A stretch of DNA of 64,000 nt from Glycine soja (GCF_004193775.1 NC_041008.1:8820731-8884730); one strand, 5' to 3'; shown: positions 1 through 10,769, counted from the first letter of the stretch. Translations and numbers: made by a program. The notes: generated from the letters alone by a model not told the origin.

Positions 1-380
1 GCAGTAGTTGAAGTTGATCTTTATTGATTCATTGACTCCTCATTTCCTGATGTAATAGAAGTCAAAAAAACAAAATCAGAAGATTTACTATGAAGAAAAA
101 AATAGGCTTGAATTAAATTTATCTTTTTCTAACAATTTTGATAAACATATAAGAGCATTGAATTTTTCAAGAATAATTTACATGGCCTTAAGAGTTGAAC
201 AAGAGATTTTATATTTATTCTGTTATGTATTCAAGAAAGCTAAGCTCTCGTGAATTCAAAGAGGTGGTTAACATGATTGATTGATGCTACAACACCAAAC
301 ATCTAGGGACAGATAGAACATCTGCAAGAAGGAAATTTTTGTAATCATAACATGCCAGTGTAAGGAAAGCATATGTGAAA

Positions 381-520
381 GCTGACATATCTACATAATA
401 GCTAATATGATTGAATGCAAGTGAAAGAGGTTGAAATGGTAGAATCATTCCCTTTCTTGGTTCTTGGTTCAAAGAACTGGCCATTTCTGAAGATTCTTTC
501 ACTGCCATGTTTGTACCATC
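381..520 (-). pseudogene. Fragment of an ABCG (PDR-type) ABC transporter exon
   Basis: Read on the minus strand, about 46 codons give a peptide containing KGMILPFQPLSLAFNHISYY followed by VDM. This is the linker just before the second nucleotide-binding domain of plant full-size ABCG/PDR transporters, where the family has a PFQPLSLAF..V.YYVDMP motif. A plausible acceptor (TTTTAAG then GATGG) lies at 521-523. After VDM the similarity stops: the Walker A and signature regions are absent, and no other PDR exon is seen nearby. It is therefore an isolated exon piece, either a decayed gene or a fragment carried by a transposon. The motif match is seen in the sequence; its origin is inferred. Confidence 0.6.
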
Positions 521-730
521 CTTAAAAGCAATAATGTGGAAAACACTTGACAAGTGAATGCCAAAATCCAACAAATAACCATCCTCCCATTTTATTTTAC
601 TTTTCCCCTCACAGTTGTTACAGTTTGGGTTTGGATCTTATTGAAATTATCCCTCAGTTGCTCGATGGTGTGATCTCCAGCACAAGGAGTGGAGAGAGTT
701 AGTGGTAATGCAATATGAGAGTAAAGCTAC

Positions 731-1007
731 CTATTGGAAGCTCTTTACAGTTTTGTCGATGCTACGCTCGACTTCAGGCAATTTCTTGGGCACGCCGACA
801 ATAACGACCAGTTTGGGCACACCCAAATCGAACATGGCGTTGCAACTCAAACCTTTGTTTCTTCATCGACCATTCACTGCTACCCTTGCTGAATTGAACA
901 ACTTGGGTGTGCCGAAACACAAAGATGAAGAGGATCTCACACTAATAGCGCCTCTCATAACTGAACTCTGAAATTGAAACGCAGCTCATCATCATCATCG
1001 TCTCCAT
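731..1007 (-). pseudogene. TATA: Broken plastid Sec-independent translocase TatA (Tha4-like) fragment
   Basis: The minus strand encodes a TatA-like core: KGLSCNAMFDLGVPKLVVIV, then GV, then PKKLPEVERSIDKTVKSFQ. In plant TatA/Tha4 the matching segment is a short membrane helix plus an amphipathic helix that help move folded proteins across the thylakoid membrane. Here about six residues between GV and PKK (usually AALVFG) are missing, and a TAG at 731-733 replaces the QAAKEF continuation. An in-frame TGA lies at 863-865. The Met-rich start at 1005-1007 is in another frame, so there is at least one frameshift in the transit-peptide region. No intact copy could be made from this. It lies 200 bp from an ABCG fragment on the same strand. 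Confidence 0.75.
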
Positions 1008-1176
1008 CTCCTCCTCTTCCTCTACCTTTACCTCTGCGTCTGTGGCTAAGATATTTTAGATTTTTTTATAACCTAACACCGTTAAGGCATTAGCCCCAAA
1101 AATAAAATAAAAAAAAAAAGTAAAAGATGAATACAAAATAGTATAAGACGATTTTTATTGGGCAAAGAGAGGCACC

Positions 1177-1500
1177 GTGGAGAAACAAAGAGTCAAGAGT
1201 CACCAGTACTCAGACTGCGCTGATAGGCTGCTTGAGACGGTGTCGTTTCTGTTGAAAACCATGGATGATTTTTGGAACGGGAATGGCAACGTCAGCGAGG
1301 CAGAGGCGGCATTGGAGGCCATGAAATCAAAAAAGGAAGAGATGCAAAAAGAGATTAACGGGAGGCTTTACCCGACGCTGAAGGAGGGAGAGGAAGGCGC
1401 TGTGGAAACAGTCCAGGAAGGCAAATATAGTGACGAAGGAGAAGGAGAAGGCGAATATGGCAAAGAAGGAGAAGGAGAATGCACTCTTAACCCTAGTTGA
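1177..1500 (+). CDS. Hypothetical ORF, helical then Glu/Gly-rich (possible captured fragment)
   Basis: This is an open frame of 107 codons. The first codon in the frame is GTG (1177), and the first in-frame ATG is at 1261 (MDDFWNGN...). The first 70 residues look helical and charged (EAEAALEAMKSKKEEMQKEI, then NGRLYPTLKE). The tail is a low-complexity run of Glu, Gly, Tyr and Lys encoded by GAAGGAGAAGG repeats. I do not recognise the family. The ORF sits between AAGACGATTTTTAT motifs at about 1147 and 1608 that recur in the CACTA element at the other end of the window. It may therefore be cargo of an element rather than a working gene. Confidence 0.25.
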   Translation: MEKQRVKSHQYSDCADRLLETVSFLLKTMDDFWNGNGNVSEAEAALEAMKSKKEEMQKEINGRLYPTLKEGEEGAVETVQEGKYSDEGEGEGEYGKEGEGECTLNPS

Positions 1501-1587
1501 CATTTCAATTCGATGACTATGCCTTTGCCATCTTTGAAGATTTTTAACAAAGGATTGAGGAGACAAAGACGGTTTTCTTTAAAAAAT

Positions 1588-1773
1588 CATAGTTGAACAC
1601 TTTTAAGACGATTTTAATAAAGCAGTCTTTGAACACTCTATTAAGATGATTTTTATAATATCGCTGTTGTATGTTTCCTATCATTTATAAAATTATCACT
1701 GCTTGATATTTTAAAATGATTTTTGAAAATCGTCTTAAAATGTGTGTCGTAAAAAATTATTTTTGTAATAGCG
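1588..1773 (+). mobile_element. CACTA-like subterminal region and 3' terminus
   Basis: The segment carries repeated AAGACGATTTT-type motifs in both orientations (about 1606, 1645 and 1725). It ends in CGTAAAAAATTATTTTTGTA then ATAGCG. The CACTA element at 62473-63773 ends very similarly, with CGTAAAAACATGTTTTTC then TAGTAGTG, so this looks like a decayed 3' end of a related element (TAGCG for TAGTG). A matching CACTA start was not found upstream, so the left boundary and the target duplication are unknown. Confidence 0.4.
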
Positions 1774-2257
1774 TAAGCATCTAATATAATCATGAAAATA
1801 ACCATTCAAATCAAATATCTCAATTCTAAAATACATAAAATACCATTCAAAAGTCTTAAAATCCTAAAGTCTTAAATCCAAATATTAGTCTTAATGATAG
1901 TTCAACAACATCATAATACCAACTTGTTAAGACAACATAACCAATCTATTATTAATTTATTATTTTGTATTAACTATTACTTAGGTGGATTTAACGAGTC
2001 ACTAGCTTGAACCCACCTAACTTGTGGGGTAAGTGAGGCCAGTTTGCTTTCTTTCAATACTGTAAAACTTGTATTTTTTTTGCCCAACTTAACTCAGACC
2101 CATGATGAACCGGATTGGCTCACCGGATTTAGGCTTATTTTGACATCCCTAATTTTAGATGATTCATTTAATGAGTTTAAAAATGAATATATAAATATCT
2201 TTGCACATATGAATATAGGTTCATTACTATTCCCTGATTTTTTTCTTTGCTCGTGCG
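1774..2257. other. Intergenic, no gene seen
   Basis: This is AT-rich sequence with short open frames that look random. I see no splice-consistent coding sequence, RNA gene or clear repeat boundary between the CACTA-like end and the foldback element. Confidence 0.5.
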
Positions 2258-2261
2258 ATTT

Positions 2262-3245
2262 ACACACCGGTTTTACTAAGTATACCCTCATACCCCTCCT
2301 TTCCACCTCTCAAGTATCCATTACACCCTTTCTCTTATAGAAGTACACTCCTTTTGCTTTCTGGAAATGTCTTTCTATATTTCATATATCTATTCCAGAA
2401 ATGTATCTCCAGAATTATGATTCATAGTTCTAGGGGTATACTTCCAAAATAGTTATATATTTTTCAATAAAATATTTACTTAAGAATTAAAATGGTTGAT
2501 GAGAAACAAAAGAAAAGATGATAAATGCTTATACCCATGTTTGTTAATTTTATTTTCATCCTATCATTAGTATTCTTTAAATTCTATCTCAAATCTTATT
2601 TTCATTTTATTTTTATTATTCTTTAAATCCTAATTTTAAACTATTTTCATCATATATTCATTATATAATACTGCATTTTTATCATTATTTCATATAATAT
2701 TTTACATTTTCTTTCATCTAGTACTGCATTTTTATCATTATTTCATATAATATTTTACATTTTCTTTCATCTAGTACTGCATTTCAAGGTACATTGAAAC
2801 ACTGTGTCACATGAAGGAAAATGAAAAATATTGTATAAAATAATGATGAAAAATGGTATTATATAATGAATATATGGTGAAGATAACTTTAAAATTATGG
2901 TTTAAAGAATAATAAAGATAAGACGAAAATAAAATTTTAAATAGGATTTAAAGAACACTAATGATAGGATGAAAATAAAATTAACAAACATGAGTTTAAG
3001 ATAAGCGCTTATAATCTTTTTTATATATTTCTTGTCAACCATTTTAATTCTTTAAGTGATATTTTATTGAAAAATATAGACTTATTCCGAAAGTATATCT
3101 CCAATTCTGTGAATCATAGTTCCAGAAATACATTTCTAGAATAGATATATGTAATTCTGGAAAGACATTTCCAAAAAGCAAAAGGAGTGTACTTCTTTAT
3201 GAAAAACGGTGAAGGGTATGAGGGTGTACTTAGGAAACTGGTGTA
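2262..3245. mobile_element. Foldback element, about 1 kb inverted repeat
   Basis: The left arm (about 2262-2775) is largely complementary to the right arm (about 2800-3245). For example, AAGTATACCCTCATACCCC at about 2278 pairs with GGGTATGAGGGTGTACTT at about 3213. GTTAATTTTATTTTCATCCT pairs with AGGATGAAAATAAAATTAAC. The loop is near 2785-2800. No transposase is encoded, so this is a non-autonomous hairpin (MITE or foldback type). A clear target-site duplication could not be fixed, so the superfamily is left open. Confidence 0.7.
2669..2784 (+). repeat. 53-bp direct repeat inside the left foldback arm
   Basis: A unit beginning TACTGCATTTTTATCATTAT starts at 2669 and again at 2722, with no visible differences. 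A third partial copy starts at 2775. The opposite arm has only one equivalent, so the duplication arose in one arm after the hairpin formed. Confidence 0.8.
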
Positions 3246-3344
3246 AATATCAAAATTCCTTCTTCACTTGATTGATTAAAAAAAGAGGCACAAATCAAAG
3301 CAACAAAGGCTCCAAAATTAGTGGCCCGACACGATAGATAAAAG

Positions 3345-3950
3345 GGAATTGCTATATCCAGTTCCTCTTTTTGCTAATACACTCCCATTTTAATTTTTAT
3401 TTTCAAAAGTACCCCTAATAAATACACTCCCTGTACCATGACATCATCATCATCCAACCTACGAGCCCTTTTTTCCTCTTGCCTCAAAGTCACCTGTTTG
3501 AGTCTGGTGTGATGATTCCTATTCCATTTTAGATAGGTTTGGAACCTTGGTGTACAAAGGGACTGTTTCTGTTGTTATTGATTTAAAAATGGGCTGTTAG
3601 CTTCAAAGTTATACAACTCATCGACAACACCATCAGAATGATGGCATGAGGCATAACTCAATTTGGCTTGTTTCAAAGGAGCAGTCAACAGTGATCAAAG
3701 CTTGCAAAAAGCTTCAAGGAGTGTATTCCCTGGCTTGGTCACGGGTAGGAGAAGCAAGAATGTTGTGGCTTTTGCCTTTGAAATGTGAGGAGCACTTGGT
3801 TTGATGGAAACCACGTACAGAGAGGGGGGTGTAGCTGGGAGAATCCTCCTTCGATGATCATAGGGTGTGTATTTTATTGGATATTATTGGAAAAATAAAA
3901 TAAAAAGGAAAGTGTATTAGTAGGAAGGGAGTGTAAATAGAAATAACCCA
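3345..3950. mobile_element. Second non-autonomous terminal-inverted-repeat element
   Basis: The left end (GGGAATTGCTATATCCAGTT ... TGCTAATACACTCCC) is roughly complementary to the right end, which reads (as its complement) GGGTTATTTCTATTTACACT ... TACTAATACACTTTCC. The middle 430 bp are less AT-rich and hold no long open frame. Flanking target duplications are unclear. The phrase GTACACTCC/GAGTGTA also occurs at the tips of the neighbouring foldback element, which suggests related families. Confidence 0.5.
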
Positions 3951-3984
3951 AATAAAATCATAAAATCCACCAATTCATATATTG

Positions 3985-4375
3985 ACCTGGTGGAGGTAGT
4001 GGTTCAGTGGTCCAACTGATAGATCAATAATTGATCCGGTTTAATCCGATATATATTAAAAAATTCAAAAATACATATATATCTATTATATATAAGCTAA
4101 CATTATTTGAGTTAGAAATGTTCATTTATACTCTAAAATCTAAAATAACAATTAATAATATGAGATATCAAAACGATGTCGTAAAGATGATCTATTTTTA
4201 TTTTTGTAAAACTGATTTTGTCGGACCAGTTCAACCGAGATTTGGTGACCTAATCTATTGGGTTTGACTGGGTCATTTCAAGTCAATTGCGTGACATATC
4301 CAATAATGGAATCGGCCCGGTTAGACCATCAGGTCCCAGTTGGACCGGTCCAATCGGTCGTGCCTAACCAGATTT
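3985..4375. repeat. Dispersed repeat rich in CCGGTT/GGACCGG motifs
   Basis: The segment runs from a ...TGACCTGGTGG phrase to GTTGGACCGGTCCAATCGGT. It contains clustered CCGGTTTAATCCG, GGACCAGTTCAACC and similar motifs. A block with the same vocabulary lies at 40330-40505 (ACCGGTTAAACCCGG, GGACCAGTTGAACCGGTC). This marks a dispersed repeat family, not a gene. Confidence 0.5.
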
Positions 4376-6660
4376 CACAAGTAGGCTAGTGGGACTATGA
4401 AACTCATCAGCATATCCTCAAATAACTCGTAAGTTAAAGAAAGCAGAAGAACCCTTGTACTGGATGATTGAATAAGCTGTTTTTTAAAAAAATAAAAAAT
4501 AAAAAAAGTTTACCGAGTGAACTTTTAAAAAGGAAAACGATTATTTACTTAATGAGATAAAAAAGAATGGCACCTATTTAGAGTGTTTGATTGAAAAATA
4601 GGATTATGGTGTGAAAATTAGAGTAAGTACCTTTCCAATTACGTAAACTTTCTTAACTAAACCAAGCAGTGGGTCATTATGATAATTGTTGATCCTTCAA
4701 GAGATCTAACTTTCCTGTAAATGGAATGTGGCCTCTAACAAATATGCAATGTCTGAAAAATAAGCATGTTGAACTAACTGTTATCTTCGGCTTAAAGACT
4801 AGCTTTGTAGGTTCATAGACTCATAGTAGTAGAATCCTCAAGAGATATACCACTTTTCGGTTTATCCATGGCCCAATTGGTTTAAAGACTAGACAGATAT
4901 TTGCTCATCATTTTTGTTTTACATTTTTTTTTACTTTTATTCCAATGCAAATATAATATAGAGCCGACATGTCAATGGTCCTACTAGGAACCATTCCCTG
5001 TAGAGGGAATTTGATGTACAAAAGTAAAACGAAAAAAAGATATCCAATAATTAATCATTACTGTTAATTGAATAGTATAAAACCTGTCAGATGCTGCCTA
5101 ATTTGGACGGCCACAAACACAATTATTTCTCAACAACCCATTTTGGCAAGTTCAATGCCAACTAGGACAATCCAATGCTTGCTGATATTTGACATCACAG
5201 TATAGGTACAGGAGATCAATATGGAATGAAAAATGCTACACAAGAACTCTGATCACTAGCAGGTACTTGAATTGCTAGATAGTGAGAGTGAAAAAGGCTG
5301 TGTAACATGCCAATGACAACAGAATTCAAGAATTATCATAGCCACAGTTGCAACTGCAACAGGCATATTATTTGACCTGGAATGAACTCACACCTAGGTG
5401 AGCAAAATATTGAGCAAGTTTATGAATGGCAGCATAATCACAGCAAGTATTTTTTTGAACAAAATTTCAACTATTTTCGTGAGTTAAACAACTTGTGCAA
5501 ATTTTACCTGTCCCTTCTTGGGGCAACTGGTCTTACCTCTGATGGAAAGGACCCTCTTAAATCACTTTAACAATGGCATTGCTTTCCAAATTTAAACAGT
5601 CACAGATGTTACTATTACAACTAATTTTTTCATTCATTTCATTTATTTGTTCTGGAGTTGCATTTGGCTTCAATATTGTCACAAACTTTTGTGCTAGGTT
5701 TTGTGGAAAGAATAGGAACTTTAGCAACAGAAGTGGACAAGTTTTGGGAGATACATTACAAATCTTTCAGTTGGCATTTTTTGTAAGTTTGTAACTGATG
5801 AAGTCAACCAAACCATTGTTTCCCTCCCTTTATTTCATAAAATACGAAGGAGAGAGGATTACCTTTCACCATATTTCTTTCAAGAAAGTCACGCCATTGC
5901 ATTAATATGCATATTATTTTAGCAGCAAGTCACTGTTGCATGCTAAGGAAATCTCTGTATGCCAAATTTTCTCTATCATTATACCTTTTAAAACTAGTAC
6001 CACATCCAACTTCCCATAGTACTATATTAATAGTAGGTTAAATGAATTCTAATATTGGAGATCTTAGATTCATGAAGCAGATTCACGTAGTGCCTACAGA
6101 AAGAATGGCTCAATAAATTTTATCACCAACACCATTCAAGATTCTGCTAAAGAGAATATCGAATTTGCTCTGTGATGGGTGAACAAATGACATCTCCAAA
6201 TTTTGTGCAACATCGGAAGATTTACTACAATACAACAAAGGGACTGTTTACTATCTTAACAAGTAATGCGGGGTTAAATAAACAATTGAGAAATTAAATG
6301 GTGAACAGATGATCTTCAAAGAAATGCACAAAAGAACGTTGATTCATAGAATCTGCAAGCTACAACATTCAGACAAGTACAACTAATTGCAAAATTCCAA
6401 AATTTCATGATTATTGAATTAAACCTTTGATTTACATAGATGATTTGGAATTTACCATTATTTATGTCACAACACATAGGAAGTCAGCAAGCAAAAATAA
6501 ATGGGGGATCCATTCAGAGTCACAATCAGTGTTTGCCATTCATTTCAGCCCCTGCACAGCATAACCATTGACCACTCATGAATTCTAGTTAAAGAGCAAA
6601 TTGAAATTCACAGTTGCTGTTACACAGATAGAGAAAGAAAAGCTATCACCAAAATTCACC
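4376..6660. other. Intergenic or 3' flank of the DUF1639 gene, no gene recognised
   Basis: There are no open frames with recognisable protein motifs. Short minus-strand frames with nearby GT/AG sites occur at about 5470-5800 and 6120-6230, but they do not join into a consistent model. The last 100-200 bp before 6660 would hold the 3' UTR of the DUF1639 gene, which reads toward lower coordinates. Confidence 0.4.
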
Positions 6661-8238
6661 TCACTCAGGAACATCAGCCACTTTGTAGGATTCTGCAGTG
6701 ATCTCAGCCAGCCATAAACCAGGAAAAAGTGTCTGCAATAAATTGAACCAAAAAAACAATGTGAGAAGAGCAAAATGACAACACTGAAAAAAAACCTAAT
6801 TGAAATACACTAACAATATAAAGATTTTTTAAGTTATAATTCAATCACAAATAGCTATGGTAGGTTCGCTGACTATTATAATAACTAGTAACTTCCTTAA
6901 AACTCAGGTTTTCTACATTATCATTTAACCACAGATTGGTAAGTGTTCTGGACCAGCCTTCAACGGTTCAACCTACTGCCTTCCTCCGCTCCACCGCCTT
7001 ACATGTTGGCCACGAAAGCCAGATTCAGGACATTGTTAAGTCTTGGATTCAGGAGTGACATTGAAGCAAGTTCGTCTTCTTTGGCCGACCTTTCTGGCCA
7101 ACATGTGTCTTACCGAGGACCCCAAACTGACCTCGACCTATTCACGCATCTTGTGTGCAGCCTAACCGTCTTGTCACGTGGCCCCCGTAATTTGCGGTAA
7201 CTGTCTAAGCTTTTACCGTGCACTCGGCATGTATGCCACGCCTTCATGTTTGCATCTAACCATTCATTCTCACTCTCCTCTTACGGTTTCGGACTTGAGC
7301 ATCAAAGTTCTTGCAGGTAGAAACACCCAAGCTGGTGAGTTCCTCCTAGCACCGCCAACCGGAAACCACATTGGTTGGTGTCCAACCAGCTAGCAAACAG
7401 TGAATTTACCGCCTTTTATAATAATTACCTTAAAAGTCAGGTCTTTTATAACATCATGATATCATCCAAATACCCAGATTGCCATGTATAGTAAATTTGT
7501 TGACTATTCTAATAAAACTACCTTAAAAGTCATCTCAAGAATGAATAATGATCGGTAGGCAGCATAGAACTTATTAAACTGAAAATGCATGAGCATGACA
7601 ATTAAACTAAAAAAATCCAGAAACCATGAGAACCTAAAACAAGATATATATGATTTCAATTCATAAATCAACAATGGAACCTCGAAAGCATTAAATTACT
7701 TAGAACTACTTACATTCAACTGCCTCTGCACAATCCTGGGCCTCTTCTTGGGCCTTCTGGGGGGCCTAGCTCCGAGCAGGGCCCAGAAATCCTGCTCCAC
7801 CTCCTCCTTAGAGAGAGAAACAGAGAACTTAACTTTCTCATTATTATTATTCCCCGCCACCACCACCACCTTCTTCTTCTCCTTCACCGGCGGCGAAGAA
7901 CACCTCGTGTCGAAAAGCCTTCGCTCCTCTTCGTTGTTCTGTGGCGGCGCCTTGCACGCAGCTCTTCTCGTCCTCAAATTCCAAGGCATCATCGCATTAT
8001 TCGCGCCACCAGCAGCACCACCGGCAGCAGCAGCTTCTTCTTCTCTGAGACCCCCCACCTCGTCGATTTTACGCTTGTTGGTGATTCGAACGGCGTCGTT
8101 CTGAGGCGCGTGGAATCTGGAGGATCGGCGATGATCGAGGTCGGCGTTGACGCAGCGAAGTAACCGTTGGGTGCCCCATTTCAAACAGGGCAAGGAGAAG
8201 TTGTGCAGTGGCTTCGATCTTTCGGGGCCCGTGGCCAT
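6661..8238 (-). CDS. DUF1639 family protein (two exons, 198 aa)
   Basis: Exon 1 is 8238-7714 and exon 2 is 6732-6661. The intron of 981 bp has donor AAT|GTAAGTAG and acceptor TTGCAG|ACACTT. The start is the ATG at 8236-8238 (MATGPERSKPLHNFSLPCLK), which matches the usual DUF1639 N-terminus. An upstream in-frame GTG is not used. The C-terminal hallmark is present: SLSKEEVEQDFWALLG, then ARPPRRPKKRPRIVQRQLN, and across the splice TLFPGLWLAEITAESYK then VADVPE and stop. Residues 60-120 are a low-complexity Ala/Gly/Asn/Glu linker. The family has no established biochemical role; the basic KKRPR stretch could be a nuclear signal (inference). Without exon 2 the reading frame runs on only five more codons, so the conserved end depends on correct splicing. 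Confidence 0.88.
6870..7540. repeat. GC-richer segment bounded by direct repeats in the DUF1639 intron
   Basis: A diverged unit (GACTATTATAATAACTAGTA ... CTTAAAACTCAGGTTTTCTA ... CAGATTG) occurs at about 6871-6938 and again at about 7411-7482. A third, shorter copy lies at 7500-7532. Between the first two copies sits about 470 bp of clearly higher GC with CpGs and two overlapping plus-strand open frames (6943-7200 and 7178-7393) of no recognisable family. It looks like an insertion or a tandem duplication, transcribed antisense as part of the intron. Confidence 0.5.
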
Positions 8239-8589
8239 CGACGAAACGATGATCACACACTAAGAGAAAAGGAAGAAGAAAGAAGAAAAAAAGCAGTGAA
8301 CTTTTCGATTCCTCGTTGAATTTTTCTTATGATCGTGTGTGAAGTTTTGTGGGTTTCTTTTTTTTTCCTCTTTGTGTGGTGTGCTTTGTGGGGTTTGGTT
8401 GATGAAGGAATGAATTGAATTTGCAGAGTTTTTTTCGATTTGAGAGAGAATGGAGAATGGTTTGTTGTGTTATGTATGCATTATGAAAGGGTGGAAGAAT
8501 GACATAGACAAACACAACACAGACAAGAGAGAGAGGCTCAGACCACCGGATTCAGATTAACGTTCGCTAACCATAATTCTTTTTCATTT

Positions 8590-10090
8590 AACCATTTATT
8601 TCATCTGCAATTTTTTTTTTTTCACGTTCAATGTAGCAAGAATGTCGATTAATAAATAGATAACTTTTATTATAATTTATTGAATTATTTCATATGGATT
8701 TTTAAAAAAAAATAGTAAACTTATAAAATTGATATAAGATCCATTTGAGGATGACTCCTTTGTTTATTGTGTTTATAGATTATGATAGTGTTTTATATCA
8801 ATAGGATATGATAAAAAAAATCCCACTGTCCGTGTTATGTAATATATTAAAGGTTTAGTATTATTTCATAATTTTTATATTTTTATTTCTTATAATTTAA
8901 AATAAAAGTGATTTTTTTAGTTCTTATAGTTTATATTTTAAATATTTTTTAGTCTATGTAATTTAAAAATGTTCTTGTTTAGAATTTATAGTTTATATTT
9001 TAATTCTCCATACTATAAAGACTAAAAGAAAATTAAAATATAAATTAAGGGATTAAAAATATTATTTTTAAATTATAAGGATTAAAAAAGTAAGAATCAA
9101 TGATAAAAATCAAATAAGTAATTTAACTTATATTAAATATTAAAATAACTATAAAAAATAAAAATATATTTTAATTTACATATAATTTAATATGTTATAT
9201 ATATATATATATAATAACTTTGACACCTAAATTTAAATTATATTTAATTAAATTATTATTATTATTCAAATATGTTTAAAGAAAATATTTTAATAATAAC
9301 ATAAATTTAAAAAAACTTATATAATTTGTTTAAAATTTTAATAAAAAGTAATTGAATAAATAAAATATAATTTTTTAAAATCTAGTTAAAATTATAATGT
9401 TTTTCTAAGTTTCATAATTTGTAAAAATAAATTAAAATTATTTTATTTAACGTCCGCTTCGCCTAAATACTTTTTTTTATTATTTCATCTGCAAATTTTT
9501 TTGATTGTCAATGTGGCAAGAATGTGGATTAATAAATAGATAGTTTTTATTATAATTTATGGAGGAAGTACGTTAATGATATTAAATTATTTTTTTATGA
9601 ATTTTTTTAAAAAAAAATAATAGACTTACACGGTTAATCTAAGGTCCATTTAAGGATAAGTATTGTATTTTGTTGTAATTTATTGTTGTTACATCAATAG
9701 AAGAATATGATAGTGCTGTATTATTTTATATCAACATGAAATAAACTTCTCTCTCTGTAATATATTAAATATTGAAACAACTATAAAATATATAATTATA
9801 TTGTAATTACATAAAATTTAATATGTTATGTAGTGTATATATATATATAATAAATTTTACACATGAATTTAAATAATAGTAAATTAAAATATTATAAATT
9901 AAATTATTATTATTATTCAAATTTCTTGTAAATAAAAATATTTGAATAATAATTAAATTTTTTAAAAAATATATAATTTTTTTAATTTTAATATAAATTA
10001 ATCAGAAAATAAAATATAATTTTGTATAATTTAGTTACAATTATAGCATTTTTCTAGGTTTCATAGTTTGTAAAACTAATTTTATTTTGG
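8590..10090 (+). repeat. Diverged tandem duplication, about 0.9 kb unit
   Basis: TTATTTCATCTGCAATTTTT followed by GCAAGAATGTCGATTAATAA at about 8596-8660 recurs at about 9480-9540 (GCAAGAATGTGGATTAATAA). The downstream landmarks recur in the same order: GGTCCATTTAAGGAT, an ATATATATA tract, TAAATTATTATTATTATTCAA, and TTTTCTAAGTTTCATAATTTG at 9403 against TTTTCTAGGTTTCATAGTTTG at 10050. Both copies are very AT-rich and non-coding. Confidence 0.6.
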
Positions 10091-10769
10091 AAAGTTAAAT
10101 GTAATTTTTATGAAATAATAACTTTTTCATTTAAACATAATTTATATTATATATCCTATTGTTATCCGATACATATCAAATATTGGATATGATTAAAGTT
10201 TATCAAATTATGTTCTTATTTTACTCTCATATTCTATACTATCTTGACCCAAATAAATTCTATTGATGCATGCTTTTTAAAATAATTGTCATAAAAATAA
10301 CTAAAGTGACCATATAGAAAAAAAATTAGATTATAAATGAATGCATTATTCATTCATATTTTTAACTTTTAATATTGTGATTTTTATCTTGGAAATATTT
10401 GTTATCATTTCCTTTTCTTTATTATTTTTTAGGTGTGTCATGTGTGAAAAGGGTTAGTTAAAAATTAATTGGTTCTGGTTTAGAAATTGGCTGTCTATGT
10501 AATTGTTATTATAAAAAAATGTTTTTAAAATAAAAGAGTGAGATTTTTATTTTTCCATAGTTATTTAGGTATTAGGCCCGGGAAAACAAACAGAAAAGAA
10601 TTGAAAAATATAGAATTATTTTCTACTTTTGAGCATGATGTAGCGTCGATGCTAAGGTTTCGCCATTTTTTAAAATCTTTTATTGTCCAAAGGTTCCGTG
10701 GATTGAGTTATACTATGTTTGGTTGTTTTTGGACTTTTAAGATGAGGGACAGTAAACTTTCTAATAATG

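Noticed and set aside
940..952. CACTAATAGCG at 942 as a CACTA 5' terminus
   Set aside because: It lies inside the TatA-like coding remnant and is not followed by subterminal repeats.
702..971. Plus-strand open frame of 89 codons
   Set aside because: It is the antisense shadow of the TatA-like fragment, which has clear family motifs on the minus strand.
1327..1566. Minus-strand frames opposite the Glu/Gly-rich ORF
   Set aside because: They are low-complexity Ser/Phe/Pro shadows of GAAGGAGAAGG repeats.
7748..8104. Plus-strand frame of 118 codons over DUF1639 exon 1
   Set aside because: It is the opposite-strand shadow of a GC-rich coding exon and has no motifs.
8239..8256. Upstream GTG start for the DUF1639 protein
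   Set aside because: Family members begin at the MAT...PLHNF methionine (8236-8238). A GTG start is not expected for a plant nuclear gene.
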